Positions 56,350 through 64,000 of a stretch of DNA of 64,000 bases are shown piece after piece. The stretch is from Companilactobacillus musae (GTDB taxonomy: Bacteria; Bacillota; Bacilli; Lactobacillales; Lactobacillaceae): the NCBI RefSeq assembly GCF_003967595.1, contig NZ_BIFW01000002.1, positions 1 through 64,000 of the forward strand, read 5' to 3'. Each line of letters opens with the position of its first letter. Within the stretch, counting starts at the first letter, position 1. Under the pieces are notes generated by a model, which did not search any database, was not told the DNA's origin, and saw only the letters and a program-made list of their open reading frames with translations. The position numbers and the translations under genes are program-made.

Positions 56350-57367
56350 ATGAAAGCAATCGGATTTCAGCAACATTTACCCGTTACAGATCCAAAAAGT
56401 TTATTTGAATTTGAACTTGAGAAACCTATTCCTAAAGGACATGATCTACTAGTTAAGATTAATGCCGTTTCTGTCAATCCTGTAGATATTGGGGTACGGA
56501 AAAGTGGTCACGCAACTCTCAAACAACCAAAAATTATCGGTTGGGACGCTGTCGGAACAGTAATTGAAATTGGTCAAAAAGTTACCCTCTTCAACAAAGG
56601 CAATCGAGTCTTTTATGCTGGATCATTCAACCGTTCTGGAAGCAACAGTGAGTACCAATTAGTCGATGAACGAATTGTTGGTATCGCACCAAAAAAAATT
56701 ATCCGATGCGCAGGCTGCGGCAATGCCATTAACATCTTTAACTGCATGGGAAGCACTTTTTGAACAATTAGAAATTGATCCCGAAGATAAAATAAACAAT
56801 CACGGCAAAAATATTCTCATTATCAACGGCTCCGGCGGTGTCGGTTCAACCGCAACACAATTAGCTCACTGGGCGGGTTTAAACGTCATCGCCAGTGCCT
56901 CTCGTCCTGAAACTATTGCCTGGACAATTGCACATGGAGCCGATAAAACGGTCAATCATCATAAGGACTTAGTCACAGAGGTTCGTCGGCTCGGCTACAA
57001 GTATGTTGATTACGTTTTAGAATTAAATGATCTCGATGGACATTGGAATGAAATGGCCGAATTGATCAAACCCAGCGGGCACATTGCCTCAATTACCGAA
57101 AATCGTCGTCCCATAAACTTACGTAAATTGACCACCAAACGAGCTACTTTTGCTTGGGAATGGATGTTTTCAAAATCCTACTATCAAACTTCTGATATGA
57201 TTACCCAACATCAAATTTTAAATCAAATTTCACATCTTTTAGATGAAGGAATCATCAAAAGTACTCTCAATAAAAAGTTATCCCCTATTAATGTGGATAA
57301 CTTAAAGACAGCTCATCAATTAGTAGAAACTAATCATATGATTGGAAAAGTCGTTGTATCTAATTAA
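56350..57367 (+). pseudogene. Zinc-type alcohol dehydrogenase / quinone reductase, frameshifted
   Basis: This is an MDR-family oxidoreductase (YogA/quinone-reductase group). The first frame, from ATG 56350, gives MKAIGFQQHLPVTDP through the GroES-like fold to LVDERIVGIAPKK. Reading then passes to another frame, which continues LSDAQAAAMPLTSLTAWEALF and the NAD(P) loop INGSGGVGSTATQLAH to the natural end at 57367. The switch occurs at eight A (56691-56698); one A fewer restores a 338-residue protein of normal size. It could be an inactive gene, phase variation, slippage or a sequencing error. Both halves look otherwise intact. Confidence 0.85.
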
Positions 57368-57423
57368 GTCTATAAATATCTAAATTTAATTATGCCAAAT
57401 GTTAGTTACACCATCTGCGAAAC

Positions 57424-57492
57424 AAAAAAACATCTATTAAGTCCTTCAAAGTACATAAAAAATGTACCTGAATCTTTAATAGATGTTTTTTC
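57424..57492. terminator. Bidirectional terminator after the dehydrogenase gene
   Basis: AAAAACATCTATTAA pairs with TTAATAGATGTTTTT, with an inner GTACAT / ATGTAC stem and T-run. Confidence 0.9.
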
Positions 57493-57545
57493 TTGTTCTT
57501 AATACCTAGAATTTAAGATCAAATAACAAATAAAATCATACATTA

Positions 57546-57698
57546 GTCCGGTGCAACAAGAAAATTGGCTCAGCCACGAAATTCTACTTAGTGGTGAACC
57601 CACTTAGTAGAAGACCAGTATTTGAGATAATTACGTACTTCAATTAGCTCAAATCTGTGCCCGCGGCGTTCCAGCCAAATTTTCTTGTTGCGGAGGAC
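57546..57698 (+). repeat. Structured three-way-junction repeat, copy E
   Basis: This 153-nt copy reads on the plus strand. P1: GTCC / GGAC, GGT/GGA loop, GCAACAAGAAAATT / AATTTTCTTGTTGC, GGCT / AGCC, then GCCACG / CGCGGC (replacing GTAGTG / CACTAC; one A.C). P2 is TTCTACTTAGTGG / CCACTTAGTAGAA. P3 is ATTTGAG-A-TAATT / AATTA-G-CTCAAAT. The right flank CGGCAAGTTT matches copy B. Confidence 0.86.
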
Positions 57699-57753
57699 GG
57701 CAAGTTTAAATAACACCTTACCTACAATAGTAAGAAAATTTATAACTTCATTT

Positions 57754-58434
57754 TTATTCAGCCAAAGGTTTCATTTCAATCATCTTACCAGTCAAACCAA
57801 CTTCAACTCCAATAGCAATCTTATCTTTACGACTAGGATCAACTAATTGGAACTTGTTTTGTTTAACAATACGTTTATTAGAACTCTTAAAGTCAGCTGG
57901 CAATTCTTCATTGCTTCCCTTAATCAACATAACAATAATTGAAAAGCCTGAATCATGAACCTTGATCGGAGCATAGTGCAAAGTTGAACTATAAAATTCA
58001 ACTACTGTACCAGCTGGGACAAAGAATGTTTGACCATCATCTCTAGGACTATATGAACCTTTAGTATCAAGAGTTGAACGTTGACCAAGCACCATGATCA
58101 CATCTGTCATCATAATATTAGTTTCACTACCCTGGTGATATTCAATAGCAGAAAAGTTAGTTGATTGACCAGTACATTCACCTGCTTCAATTGGTAAGTT
58201 GGCATAAATGTCTTTACCCATTTCTTGAATAACTGGAATAGCCTCAAGACCCTTATTCGAAGGTGTATAGAAATTAGCAGGACTTGAAATCTTAACGTTC
58301 TTATCCATGTAATCAGTTACTTCACTAATATCGTAGTTCGTATAAACTTTACCGTACTTTTTGAAATCTGGACTATCAATTGAAAGAATCTTATATTCTG
58401 GATTTAGTTTTTGGAAATCTTCTAATGAGCTCAT
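57754..58434 (-). CDS. DUF4867 protein (cupin-like)
   Basis: A 226-residue protein of the DUF4867 family, with cupin-like strands (ECTGQSTNFSAIEYHQGSETN, TFFVPAGTVVEFYSSTLHYAPI). Often linked to sugar catabolic genes; possibly an isomerase-like role, not shown. Start ATG 58434 after GGGGGA; the open frame to 58473 is leader. A cre-like site precedes it, and it is divergent from a panE-type gene. Confidence 0.83.
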   Translation of the reverse strand: MSSLEDFQKLNPEYKILSIDSPDFKKYGKVYTNYDISEVTDYMDKNVKISSPANFYTPSNKGLEAIPVIQEMGKDIYANLPIEAGECTGQSTNFSAIEYHQGSETNIMMTDVIMVLGQRSTLDTKGSYSPRDDGQTFFVPAGTVVEFYSSTLHYAPIKVHDSGFSIIVMLIKGSNEELPADFKSSNKRIVKQNKFQLVDPSRKDKIAIGVEVGLTGKMIEMKPLAE

Positions 58435-58484
58435 GCTTATCCCCCAATGTTTACTTATGTTTATTTCAAACATAATCTAACAGT

Positions 58485-58498
58485 TGAAAACGTTTTAG
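58485..58498. promoter_or_regulatory. cre-like site between DUF4867 and panE-like genes
   Basis: TGAAAACGTTTTAG matches the core of the CcpA box (TGNAANCGNTNNCA) with imperfect right end. The position, in the 147-base divergent region, could serve either gene. Confidence 0.5.
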
Positions 58499-58581
58499 TC
58501 AAGACTTATTCAATTACTTGTAGCTTTTTTCACAATAGTCTGAGTATAATACATGTACAGACATAAAAGGAGAAAAATACT

Positions 58582-59520
58582 ATGAAAATTATTATCGCAG
58601 GTGCGGGTGCCATGGGCAGTCGATTCGGTATCATGCTTCATAAAGGTGGCAATGACGTTACTCTAGTCGATGGTTGGCCAGATCACGTTAATGCTATTAA
58701 GAAGAATGGACTAAAAGCCAATTTCAACGGTGAAAACATCACAGTCAATATCCCCGTAATGCTTCAATCAGAGATTAACAGCTCTGAAAAGGCTGACTTA
58801 ATTATTTTATTCACGAAAGCAATGCAACTAGACAAAATGTTGCAAGATGTTAAGCCTCTTATTTCCAAACAAACTAAGATACTTTGTCTATTAAATGGTA
58901 TTGGACACGAGGATACTATTGAGAAATACATTCCAATGGAAAATATCTTCATTGGTAATACTATGTGGACTGCTGGTTTGATTGGTCCTGGACAAGTTAA
59001 ATTATTCGGAAATGGCTCAGTAGAATTGCAAAATCTTGGTCAAGGTCAAGAGAATTCAGCTAAAAAATTGGCAAGTTTTCTTTCTGAATCAGGTCTAAAT
59101 GCTAAATATTCTGACAATATTCACTATTCCATTTATCGTAAAGCATGCGTTAACGGAACAATGAATTGTCTTTGTTCAATCCTTGAAGTTAACATGACTA
59201 ATTTTGGTGCTACTAAACCAGCTCACGATATTGTTGTAACAGTTGTAAATGAATTTGCGACAGTTGCTAAGCATGAAGGTGTAGATCTCGACGTCAAAGA
59301 AGTTGTTGAACATGTTGAATCATGTTTTAATCCGGATACAATTGGCAAGCACTTCCCTTCAATGTATCAAGACCTCATTACTAATCACCGTCTAACTGAA
59401 ATTGACTATATCAACGGAGCAATTTCTCGCAAGGGTAAAAAATACAATATCGCTACTCCATACTGTGATTTATTAACTCAATTAATTCACTGTAAAGAAG
59501 ATATTCTTGGCGCTAACTAA
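58582..59520 (+). CDS. Ketopantoate reductase family protein
   Basis: A 312-residue PanE/ApbA-family NADP oxidoreductase. The Rossmann motif GAGAMGSRFGIMLHKGG is at the N-terminus, the C-terminal helical domain includes RKACVNGTMNCLCSILEVN (catalytic Lys) and the SMYQDLITNHRLTEIDYINGAI motif. The true panE makes pantoate for CoA, but the adjacent PTS-type transporter suggests another 2-keto acid substrate. ATG after AAAAGGAG. Confidence 0.88.
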   Translation: MKIIIAGAGAMGSRFGIMLHKGGNDVTLVDGWPDHVNAIKKNGLKANFNGENITVNIPVMLQSEINSSEKADLIILFTKAMQLDKMLQDVKPLISKQTKILCLLNGIGHEDTIEKYIPMENIFIGNTMWTAGLIGPGQVKLFGNGSVELQNLGQGQENSAKKLASFLSESGLNAKYSDNIHYSIYRKACVNGTMNCLCSILEVNMTNFGATKPAHDIVVTVVNEFATVAKHEGVDLDVKEVVEHVESCFNPDTIGKHFPSMYQDLITNHRLTEIDYINGAISRKGKKYNIATPYCDLLTQLIHCKEDILGAN

Positions 59521-59542
59521 TTAAATCACAGGGGAAATTATT

Positions 59543-60580
59543 ATGAATAACAGACTAACGGCCAAAATTTTTCTAAACAAAGTTTTATCAGGAACCGCTA
59601 CCGGTATTATTATTGGACTGATTCCCAATGCTGTTCTAGCCGCTATCCTTAAACTCTTCGGTACTAATCCATTTGCTATTGCAATTGGACAGATGGCAAT
59701 TATTTTTCAACTAGGAACGCCATTATTAATAGGGGCTTTAATTGCTCTACAATTTGACTTTAAACCAATGCCTATGATGGTAGTTGGTGGGGCTTCATTC
59801 GTTGGTTCTGGTGTTATCAAATTCAACGAAAAAGCTCAAGCATATATTGGCGCAGGAACTGGTGACATCATCAATACCATGTTAACTGCTGCAATTGCTG
59901 TTGGTTTGATTCTTCTGATCGGTGATAAATTCGGATCAGTTGCGATTGTTTTAACTCCAATCGTTGTCGGTGTTGGGGCCGGTTTGATTGGTTTTTATCT
60001 CTATCCTTTCGTTACTGACATTACCAAAGCCATCGGGGATGGGATCAATTCATTTACTAATTTGCAACCTATCTTAATGTGTATCTTGATCAGTTGTGCT
60101 TTTGCCACTCTGATCATCTCACCAATTTCAACCGTAGCTATCGGTATGGCTATTCAACTTAACGGTATTTCTGCTGGTGCTGCTGCCATGGGTGTTGCTG
60201 CAACTACACTTGTTCTAGTAGTTAACTCTTGGAAAGTTAACAAACCCGGTGTCACAATTGCCATTGCACTTGGTGCTATGAAAATGATGATGCCCAACCT
60301 CTTCCGTAAACCAATTATCCTCGTTCCTTGTTTAATAACAGCTACAATTTCAGCCATTCCAGTTGCTCTATTTAGTATCTCAGGAACCCAAGCATCCGCT
60401 GGATTTGGTTTAGTAGGATTAGTTGGACCATTAGCCTCACTTGAAGCTGGTCTCAATGTAGTTCTGCTCTTTATAAGCTGGCTAATCGTGCCTGTTGCTG
60501 TAGCATTGATTTTACAGTTCTTATTAGAAAAAGTTCTTCACTTGTATAACCGCAAGGATGTTTTCGAATTCTTGGGTTAA
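59543..60580 (+). CDS. Stand-alone PTS EIIC-type transporter (PTS_EIIC_2)
   Basis: A 345-residue protein with about nine to ten helices of the PTS_EIIC_2 family. Loop VLAAILKLFGTNPFAIAIGQ and the glycine-rich ISGTQASAGFGLVGLVGPLA are conserved. No EIIA or EIIB domain or gene lies nearby, so it may be a non-phosphorylating transporter. It starts 22 bases after the PanE-like gene, and they probably form one pathway. Confidence 0.85.
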   Translation: MNNRLTAKIFLNKVLSGTATGIIIGLIPNAVLAAILKLFGTNPFAIAIGQMAIIFQLGTPLLIGALIALQFDFKPMPMMVVGGASFVGSGVIKFNEKAQAYIGAGTGDIINTMLTAAIAVGLILLIGDKFGSVAIVLTPIVVGVGAGLIGFYLYPFVTDITKAIGDGINSFTNLQPILMCILISCAFATLIISPISTVAIGMAIQLNGISAGAAAMGVAATTLVLVVNSWKVNKPGVTIAIALGAMKMMMPNLFRKPIILVPCLITATISAIPVALFSISGTQASAGFGLVGLVGPLASLEAGLNVVLLFISWLIVPVAVALILQFLLEKVLHLYNRKDVFEFLG

Positions 60581-60634
60581 AAGAAATCGTTCGTACTCAG
60601 GTTCAGTTATAATTAGTTGTTTTAAAATCTAACT

Positions 60635-60698
60635 AAAAAGAACAGTATTGTTAAGTATTCAGGTACCTGAATTTCTTAATAAATACTGTTCTTTTTTA
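60635..60698. terminator. Bidirectional terminator
   Basis: AAAAAGAACAGTATT pairs with AATACTGTTCTTTTT, plus inner TTAAG / CTTAA and ATTCAGGTACCTGAAT palindrome. Confidence 0.92.
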
Positions 60699-60750
60699 TT
60701 TAAGTAAAATCTCGATGGACTTTCTAAGCGATTTATGAAGGGTGATACAT

Positions 60751-62730
60751 CTACTTAGTTGTCACTTTAACAACTTCTTGATCCAATTGAACATCTCTAT
60801 CCAAAACATTATATTTCATATAACTAACACTTGGCATATTCGTTACGATAACCATCATGTCAGTCTTTTTATCAGCCTGTTTAATCTTTTCCAAATCAAC
60901 TTGAGCTAATTGGTCACCATGTTGAACCGCTTGCCCTTGTTCTACTTTGATATCAAAAGGTTCTCCTTTAAGTTGAACTGTATCAATACCCATGTGAACT
61001 AAAACTTCTAATCCATTTTCAGTTTTTATTCCTAATGCATGCTTAGTTGGAAAAATAGTTTCAATCGTCCCATCGACTGGGGAAGTAATCTTACCATCGG
61101 TTGGAATGACTGCATAACCATCACCTAACATCTTCTGTGCAAATGTTGAATCAGAAACTTCTTCAATATCTTCCAAATATCCATTGGCAACACTGTAAAA
61201 GCTATCTGTTTCTCCAGATTTAACATCACTCACAGGTTCAGGTTTATTAGGTTCTTTTTGGGAAACATCTGAAATTGTCGTAATAGCGGCATTTTGTTCA
61301 TATAATTTTCTCAAATCATCTGCAACAAACTGAACCTCTGTTCCAACGACTACTTGAATATTTACTTTATCCAAGATATTTACACCAGCAACACCAGCAC
61401 TCATGATCTGAGACTTATTAGTTTTATCTGTATCTTTTAATTGTAATCTCAAACGTGTCGTACAATTATCAATCACACTAATATTGTCATGACCACCGAT
61501 ACCAGCATAAACTTTTTTCGCCATGATCATATATTTATCATCAGTATCAGATGTAGCAACCTCTTCAACTGATTCATCAGATTCAATTGGTTCTCGTCCC
61601 GGTGTCAATAAATTAAACTTCTTAATAGCAAAATCGAAGCCAAAATAATAGATAACTGCCATTACCAAGCCTTGTACTAGTAGCATATAAGGTTTATTAG
61701 CAATCGGCATATGGAAACTCAAAATATAATCAACTAATCCGGCACTAAAAGTAAAACCAGCTGTCCAATGCATAAAGGCCGCAAAAGCCATTGATAAACC
61801 AGTAAAAATAGCGTGAATAACATAAAGTGGCCAAGCTACGAACATAAATGAGAATTCCAATGGTTCTGTTACACCTGTAAAGAATGAAGCAAATGCTCCG
61901 GCTAACATCAGTCCAGCGGTAGTTTTTTTACGTTCAGGCAAGGCATTTTTATAAATAGCTAAGGCTCCGGCTGGTAAACCAAACATCATAACCGGGAAAT
62001 ATCCGGCTAAGTACATACCAGTGATTCCTTTAGTACCCTTATTAGCCCAGAAATTACCAATATCATTAATACCTGCGATATTAAACTCAAATACTTGATT
62101 TAAGGCCTGATGCAATCCAGTTGGTATCAATAAACGATTAAAGAAACCGAAAAGTCCGGCACCGATCCAACCTAAATTAACGATAAATTTACCAAAGCTA
62201 ATTAAAGCATCATATAAAACTGGCCAAACGAATAGTAAAATAACAGAAATCAATAACATAACCAACGTAGCTAAAATTGGTACTAGTCGTTTTCCACTAA
62301 AGAATGACAATGCCATTGGCAATTTAGTTTCATGAAAACGGTCAAACAGCGCTGCTGCTATCAACCCCGCAATAATACCAATAAATACATTACCAGCAAT
62401 AGCATTAAAAGCTGGATTAACTTGAGTAACTTTAGTTCCTAATAATAAAGCCACTTGTTTGGGAGCTAATACGTAAGTAGGTACGATATAAGCTACAACC
62501 CCAGCCATAGCTGCTGCACCATCTTTTACCTTAGACATCCCAATTGACAAACCAACTGCGAATAGCAAAGCTAGTTGACTTAGAATGGCACTCCCGCCGA
62601 CTTGTAAGAATTGAGCTAACGCCCACCCCTTAGGAAGCCAGTGTCCGATTCCTTCAAGCAATGCTGCGGCAGGTAAAACCGCTACTGGCAATTGTAAGGA
62701 TCGACCCATTCTTTGAAGATAGGTTTTCAT
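60751..62730 (-). CDS. nagE: PTS EIICBA, probably N-acetylglucosamine-specific (NagE type)
   Basis: This 659-residue PTS permease has a IIC domain (residues 1-375), IIB (400-480, Cys423 in NCTTRLRLQ) and IIA (about 520-659, His579 in VLVHMGIDTVQ, His564 supporting). GFFNRLLIPTGLHQALNQVF and the SFFTGVTEPLEFSFMFVAWP loop resemble NagE of the glucose-N-acetylglucosamine class. A glucose or maltose role is the main alternative. A promoter and cre site lie upstream. Confidence 0.83.
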   Translation of the reverse strand: MKTYLQRMGRSLQLPVAVLPAAALLEGIGHWLPKGWALAQFLQVGGSAILSQLALLFAVGLSIGMSKVKDGAAAMAGVVAYIVPTYVLAPKQVALLLGTKVTQVNPAFNAIAGNVFIGIIAGLIAAALFDRFHETKLPMALSFFSGKRLVPILATLVMLLISVILLFVWPVLYDALISFGKFIVNLGWIGAGLFGFFNRLLIPTGLHQALNQVFEFNIAGINDIGNFWANKGTKGITGMYLAGYFPVMMFGLPAGALAIYKNALPERKKTTAGLMLAGAFASFFTGVTEPLEFSFMFVAWPLYVIHAIFTGLSMAFAAFMHWTAGFTFSAGLVDYILSFHMPIANKPYMLLVQGLVMAVIYYFGFDFAIKKFNLLTPGREPIESDESVEEVATSDTDDKYMIMAKKVYAGIGGHDNISVIDNCTTRLRLQLKDTDKTNKSQIMSAGVAGVNILDKVNIQVVVGTEVQFVADDLRKLYEQNAAITTISDVSQKEPNKPEPVSDVKSGETDSFYSVANGYLEDIEEVSDSTFAQKMLGDGYAVIPTDGKITSPVDGTIETIFPTKHALGIKTENGLEVLVHMGIDTVQLKGEPFDIKVEQGQAVQHGDQLAQVDLEKIKQADKKTDMMVIVTNMPSVSYMKYNVLDRDVQLDQEVVKVTTK

Positions 62731-62776
62731 TTTCCTATTTTCCTCCCTTAATTAAAAAAGTTCTTTAACGAACACA

Positions 62777-62805
62777 ATAATACTGGTACACATTCATAAG
62801 TGCAA
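62777..62805 (-). promoter_or_regulatory. nagE promoter
   Basis: Minus-strand -35 TTGCAC (62800-62805), 17-base spacer, -10 TATTAT (62777-62782): a strong match to sigma-A. Confidence 0.75.
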
Positions 62806-62838
62806 TGATTTTATTTGCATTTCACCGTTTGAAAGTAA

Positions 62839-62853
62839 GTTAAACGTTTACAA
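62839..62853. promoter_or_regulatory. cre-like site upstream of nagE
   Basis: GTTAAACGTTTACAA (AAACGTTTA core) is a near-perfect catabolite operator of CcpA, located about 34 bases upstream of the nagE -35. Confidence 0.6.
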
Positions 62854-62880
62854 CAAGAAATTGGACTAGATTAATTTTGA

Positions 62881-62894
62881 ATTGGTATACTCCA
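62881..62894. promoter_or_regulatory. Possible NagR (GntR-type) operator
   Basis: ATTGGTATACTCCA resembles the TGGTATA-TACCA dyad of the NagR/YvoA box with one arm weakened. Suggestive only: no nagR gene is in the window. Confidence 0.3.
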
Positions 62895-63104
62895 CAATGA
62901 CTAATTTATTAAAAAAAACTAATGGTTATTTTAATATTGACATAATATAAGTGAGCTGATATCTTTATATTACTAATAATTAAGGAGTGACATTTAACTG
63001 AAGACGAATCTTATATATTTCTTGCATCGAATTCGCAGCTGAGTTTAAGCACATTACTATAGCATTACGCTTTTTTAACTTTAAAACGAATAAGGAGATG
63101 TAAT

Positions 63105-64000
63105 TTGAAAACTAAACCCTACCAAATAGGATTTACAGAATTAAAAGAAACATATAACACAAATGATTTTAAAAACGGACTTTCTACAAAAGAAGCTCAA
63201 AAACGTTTGAGTGAAAATGGTCCTAATAAACTGGAAACAAAAAAGACACCAAAATGGAAGATTTTTTTCCGTCAATTTAACAACATGGTGATCTACGTCT
63301 TAATTGCAGCCACATTAATAACACTACTGATGGGTCACTACTCAGACTCAATCATTATTTTCTTGGTAGTTATCATTAACGCTATTATTGGATACTATCA
63401 AGAATCCAATGCATCTGATGCTTTGGAAAAAATTAAACAGATGTTATCAATTGACGCTACCGTCTATCGCGATGGTCAAAGAAAAGATATTTCAGCCGAA
63501 GATTTAGTTGTCGGTGATACTGTCTTTTTAGAAGCTGGTGACAACGTTCCGGCTGATTTGAGAATTATTGATTCCGATAATTTACGTATTCAAGAATCAG
63601 CTTTAACCGGTGAATCTAACTCAGTTGCTAAAATAGCCGACACCTTAACTCAGGATGTACCTTTAGCTGAACAAAAGAATATGGCTTTTGCCTCAACTGC
63701 TGTTACTAATGGTAGTGGTAGCGGTGTAGTTATTGCTACTGCCAAAGATACCGAAATCGGTAAGATTTCTGACGAAGTTAGCTCCGTAAAACAACGTAAA
63801 ACTCCTTTGATGCAAATCATTGATAGTTTAGGTACTAACGTTTCATACTTTATCGTAGCCGCTTCAATTGTAATCTTCGTTGTTGGCTTGATTTTCGATA
63901 CATATTCTCTACCGGTGTTAGCTCTGGCTGTCGTAGCAATGATGGTCGGTGCCATTCCTGAAGGTATGCCCGCTACAACTTCTGTTATTTTGGCCAAAGG
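63105..64000 (+). CDS. Cation-transporting P-type ATPase, N-terminal part
   Basis: The TTG at 63105 follows AAGGAGATG and opens a frame that runs off the window (about 298 codons). LSTKEAQKRLSENGPNKL is the cation ATPase N-terminal domain, then two hydrophobic helices and the actuator domain with ESALTGESNSVAK. The C-terminal half is absent, including the phosphorylated Asp. It belongs to the PacL/PMR1 type (Ca2+, Mn2+ or Na+). The metal cannot be assigned. Confidence 0.93.
   Translation, partial: MKTKPYQIGFTELKETYNTNDFKNGLSTKEAQKRLSENGPNKLETKKTPKWKIFFRQFNNMVIYVLIAATLITLLMGHYSDSIIIFLVVIINAIIGYYQESNASDALEKIKQMLSIDATVYRDGQRKDISAEDLVVGDTVFLEAGDNVPADLRIIDSDNLRIQESALTGESNSVAKIADTLTQDVPLAEQKNMAFASTAVTNGSGSGVVIATAKDTEIGKISDEVSSVKQRKTPLMQIIDSLGTNVSYFIVAASIVIFVVGLIFDTYSLPVLALAVVAMMVGAIPEGMPATTSVILAK

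Larger units (their letters stand above)
57368..57753. other. Intergenic region with repeat copy E
   Basis: It holds the dehydrogenase terminator and a single structured repeat (57546-57698). No gene. The repeat has no divergent partner here, unlike the other four copies. Confidence 0.75.
62731..63104. other. Divergent intergenic region
   Basis: It holds the nagE promoter and operators. The plus-strand leader before the ATPase (about 62990-63080) has a short EcoRI-like palindrome CGAATTCG and several possible stems. I could not match it to a known riboswitch. Confidence 0.55.

Noticed and set aside
62940-63104. Manganese (yybP-ykoY) or magnesium riboswitch before the P-type ATPase
   Set aside because: I could not find the conserved loops of either class; only an AAGGAG-like block and a short palindrome.

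Overview
The window is a low-GC Firmicute chromosome segment, most likely from a member of the Lactobacillaceae. Evidence for this includes PepC and PepX peptidases, a ManXYZ PTS with DUF956, a DUF711/ACT pair, TTG starts and strong AGGAGG ribosome sites. A Companilactobacillus-like species is my guess from gene content and is not proven. Housekeeping synteny follows the Bacillus subtilis ydi, yaa/yab and yac/rpl regions, rearranged and joined together.

Layout. 0.1-8.3 kb: groES-groEL under CIRCE control, a CPBP protease, GltP, ManA, Rex and a YdiF-type ABC-F protein. 9.0-12.3 kb: DUF368/PopT, an unknown protein and the ACT-DUF711 pair. 12.5-15.5 kb: tsaB-rimI-tsaD, and folT behind a THF riboswitch. 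15.6-24.7 kb (minus strand): dnaX-ybaB-recR-yaaL, tmk-darA-holB-yabA-rsmI and an acyl-ACP thioesterase, with the SRP RNA, tadA and a YbxB-type methyltransferase upstream. 24.8-36.4 kb (minus strand): dut-radA-yacL-gltX, cysS-mrnC-rlmB, sigH-rpmG-secE, nusG, rplK-rplA and rplJ-rplL. These carry an L10 leader and two hairpins that resemble the L1 site of 23S rRNA.

36.5-64 kb is metabolic and accessory: a GNAT protein with rpiA, pepC, pepX and kup; small PH-like orphan proteins; a HAD phosphatase, a GRP sugar transporter, gpmA and a CDF exporter; the mannose PTS with DUF956; an HxlR regulator opposite a frameshifted zinc-type dehydrogenase; DUF4867; a panE-like gene with an EIIC-only transporter; a NagE-type EIICBA; and the start of a cation P-type ATPase cut by the window edge.

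The most notable unexplained feature is a repeated, highly structured element of about 154 nt in five copies (8357-8510, 8706-8859, 19591-19746, 19947-20099, 57546-57698). Each copy folds into the same three-way junction. Stem sequences differ between copies but stay complementary, while the internal GGA/GGA loop, an A.G mismatch and an AAA linker stay constant. Four copies form two divergent pairs with the same spacing of about 200 nt. It is either an unrecognised structured RNA family or a palindromic mobile element.
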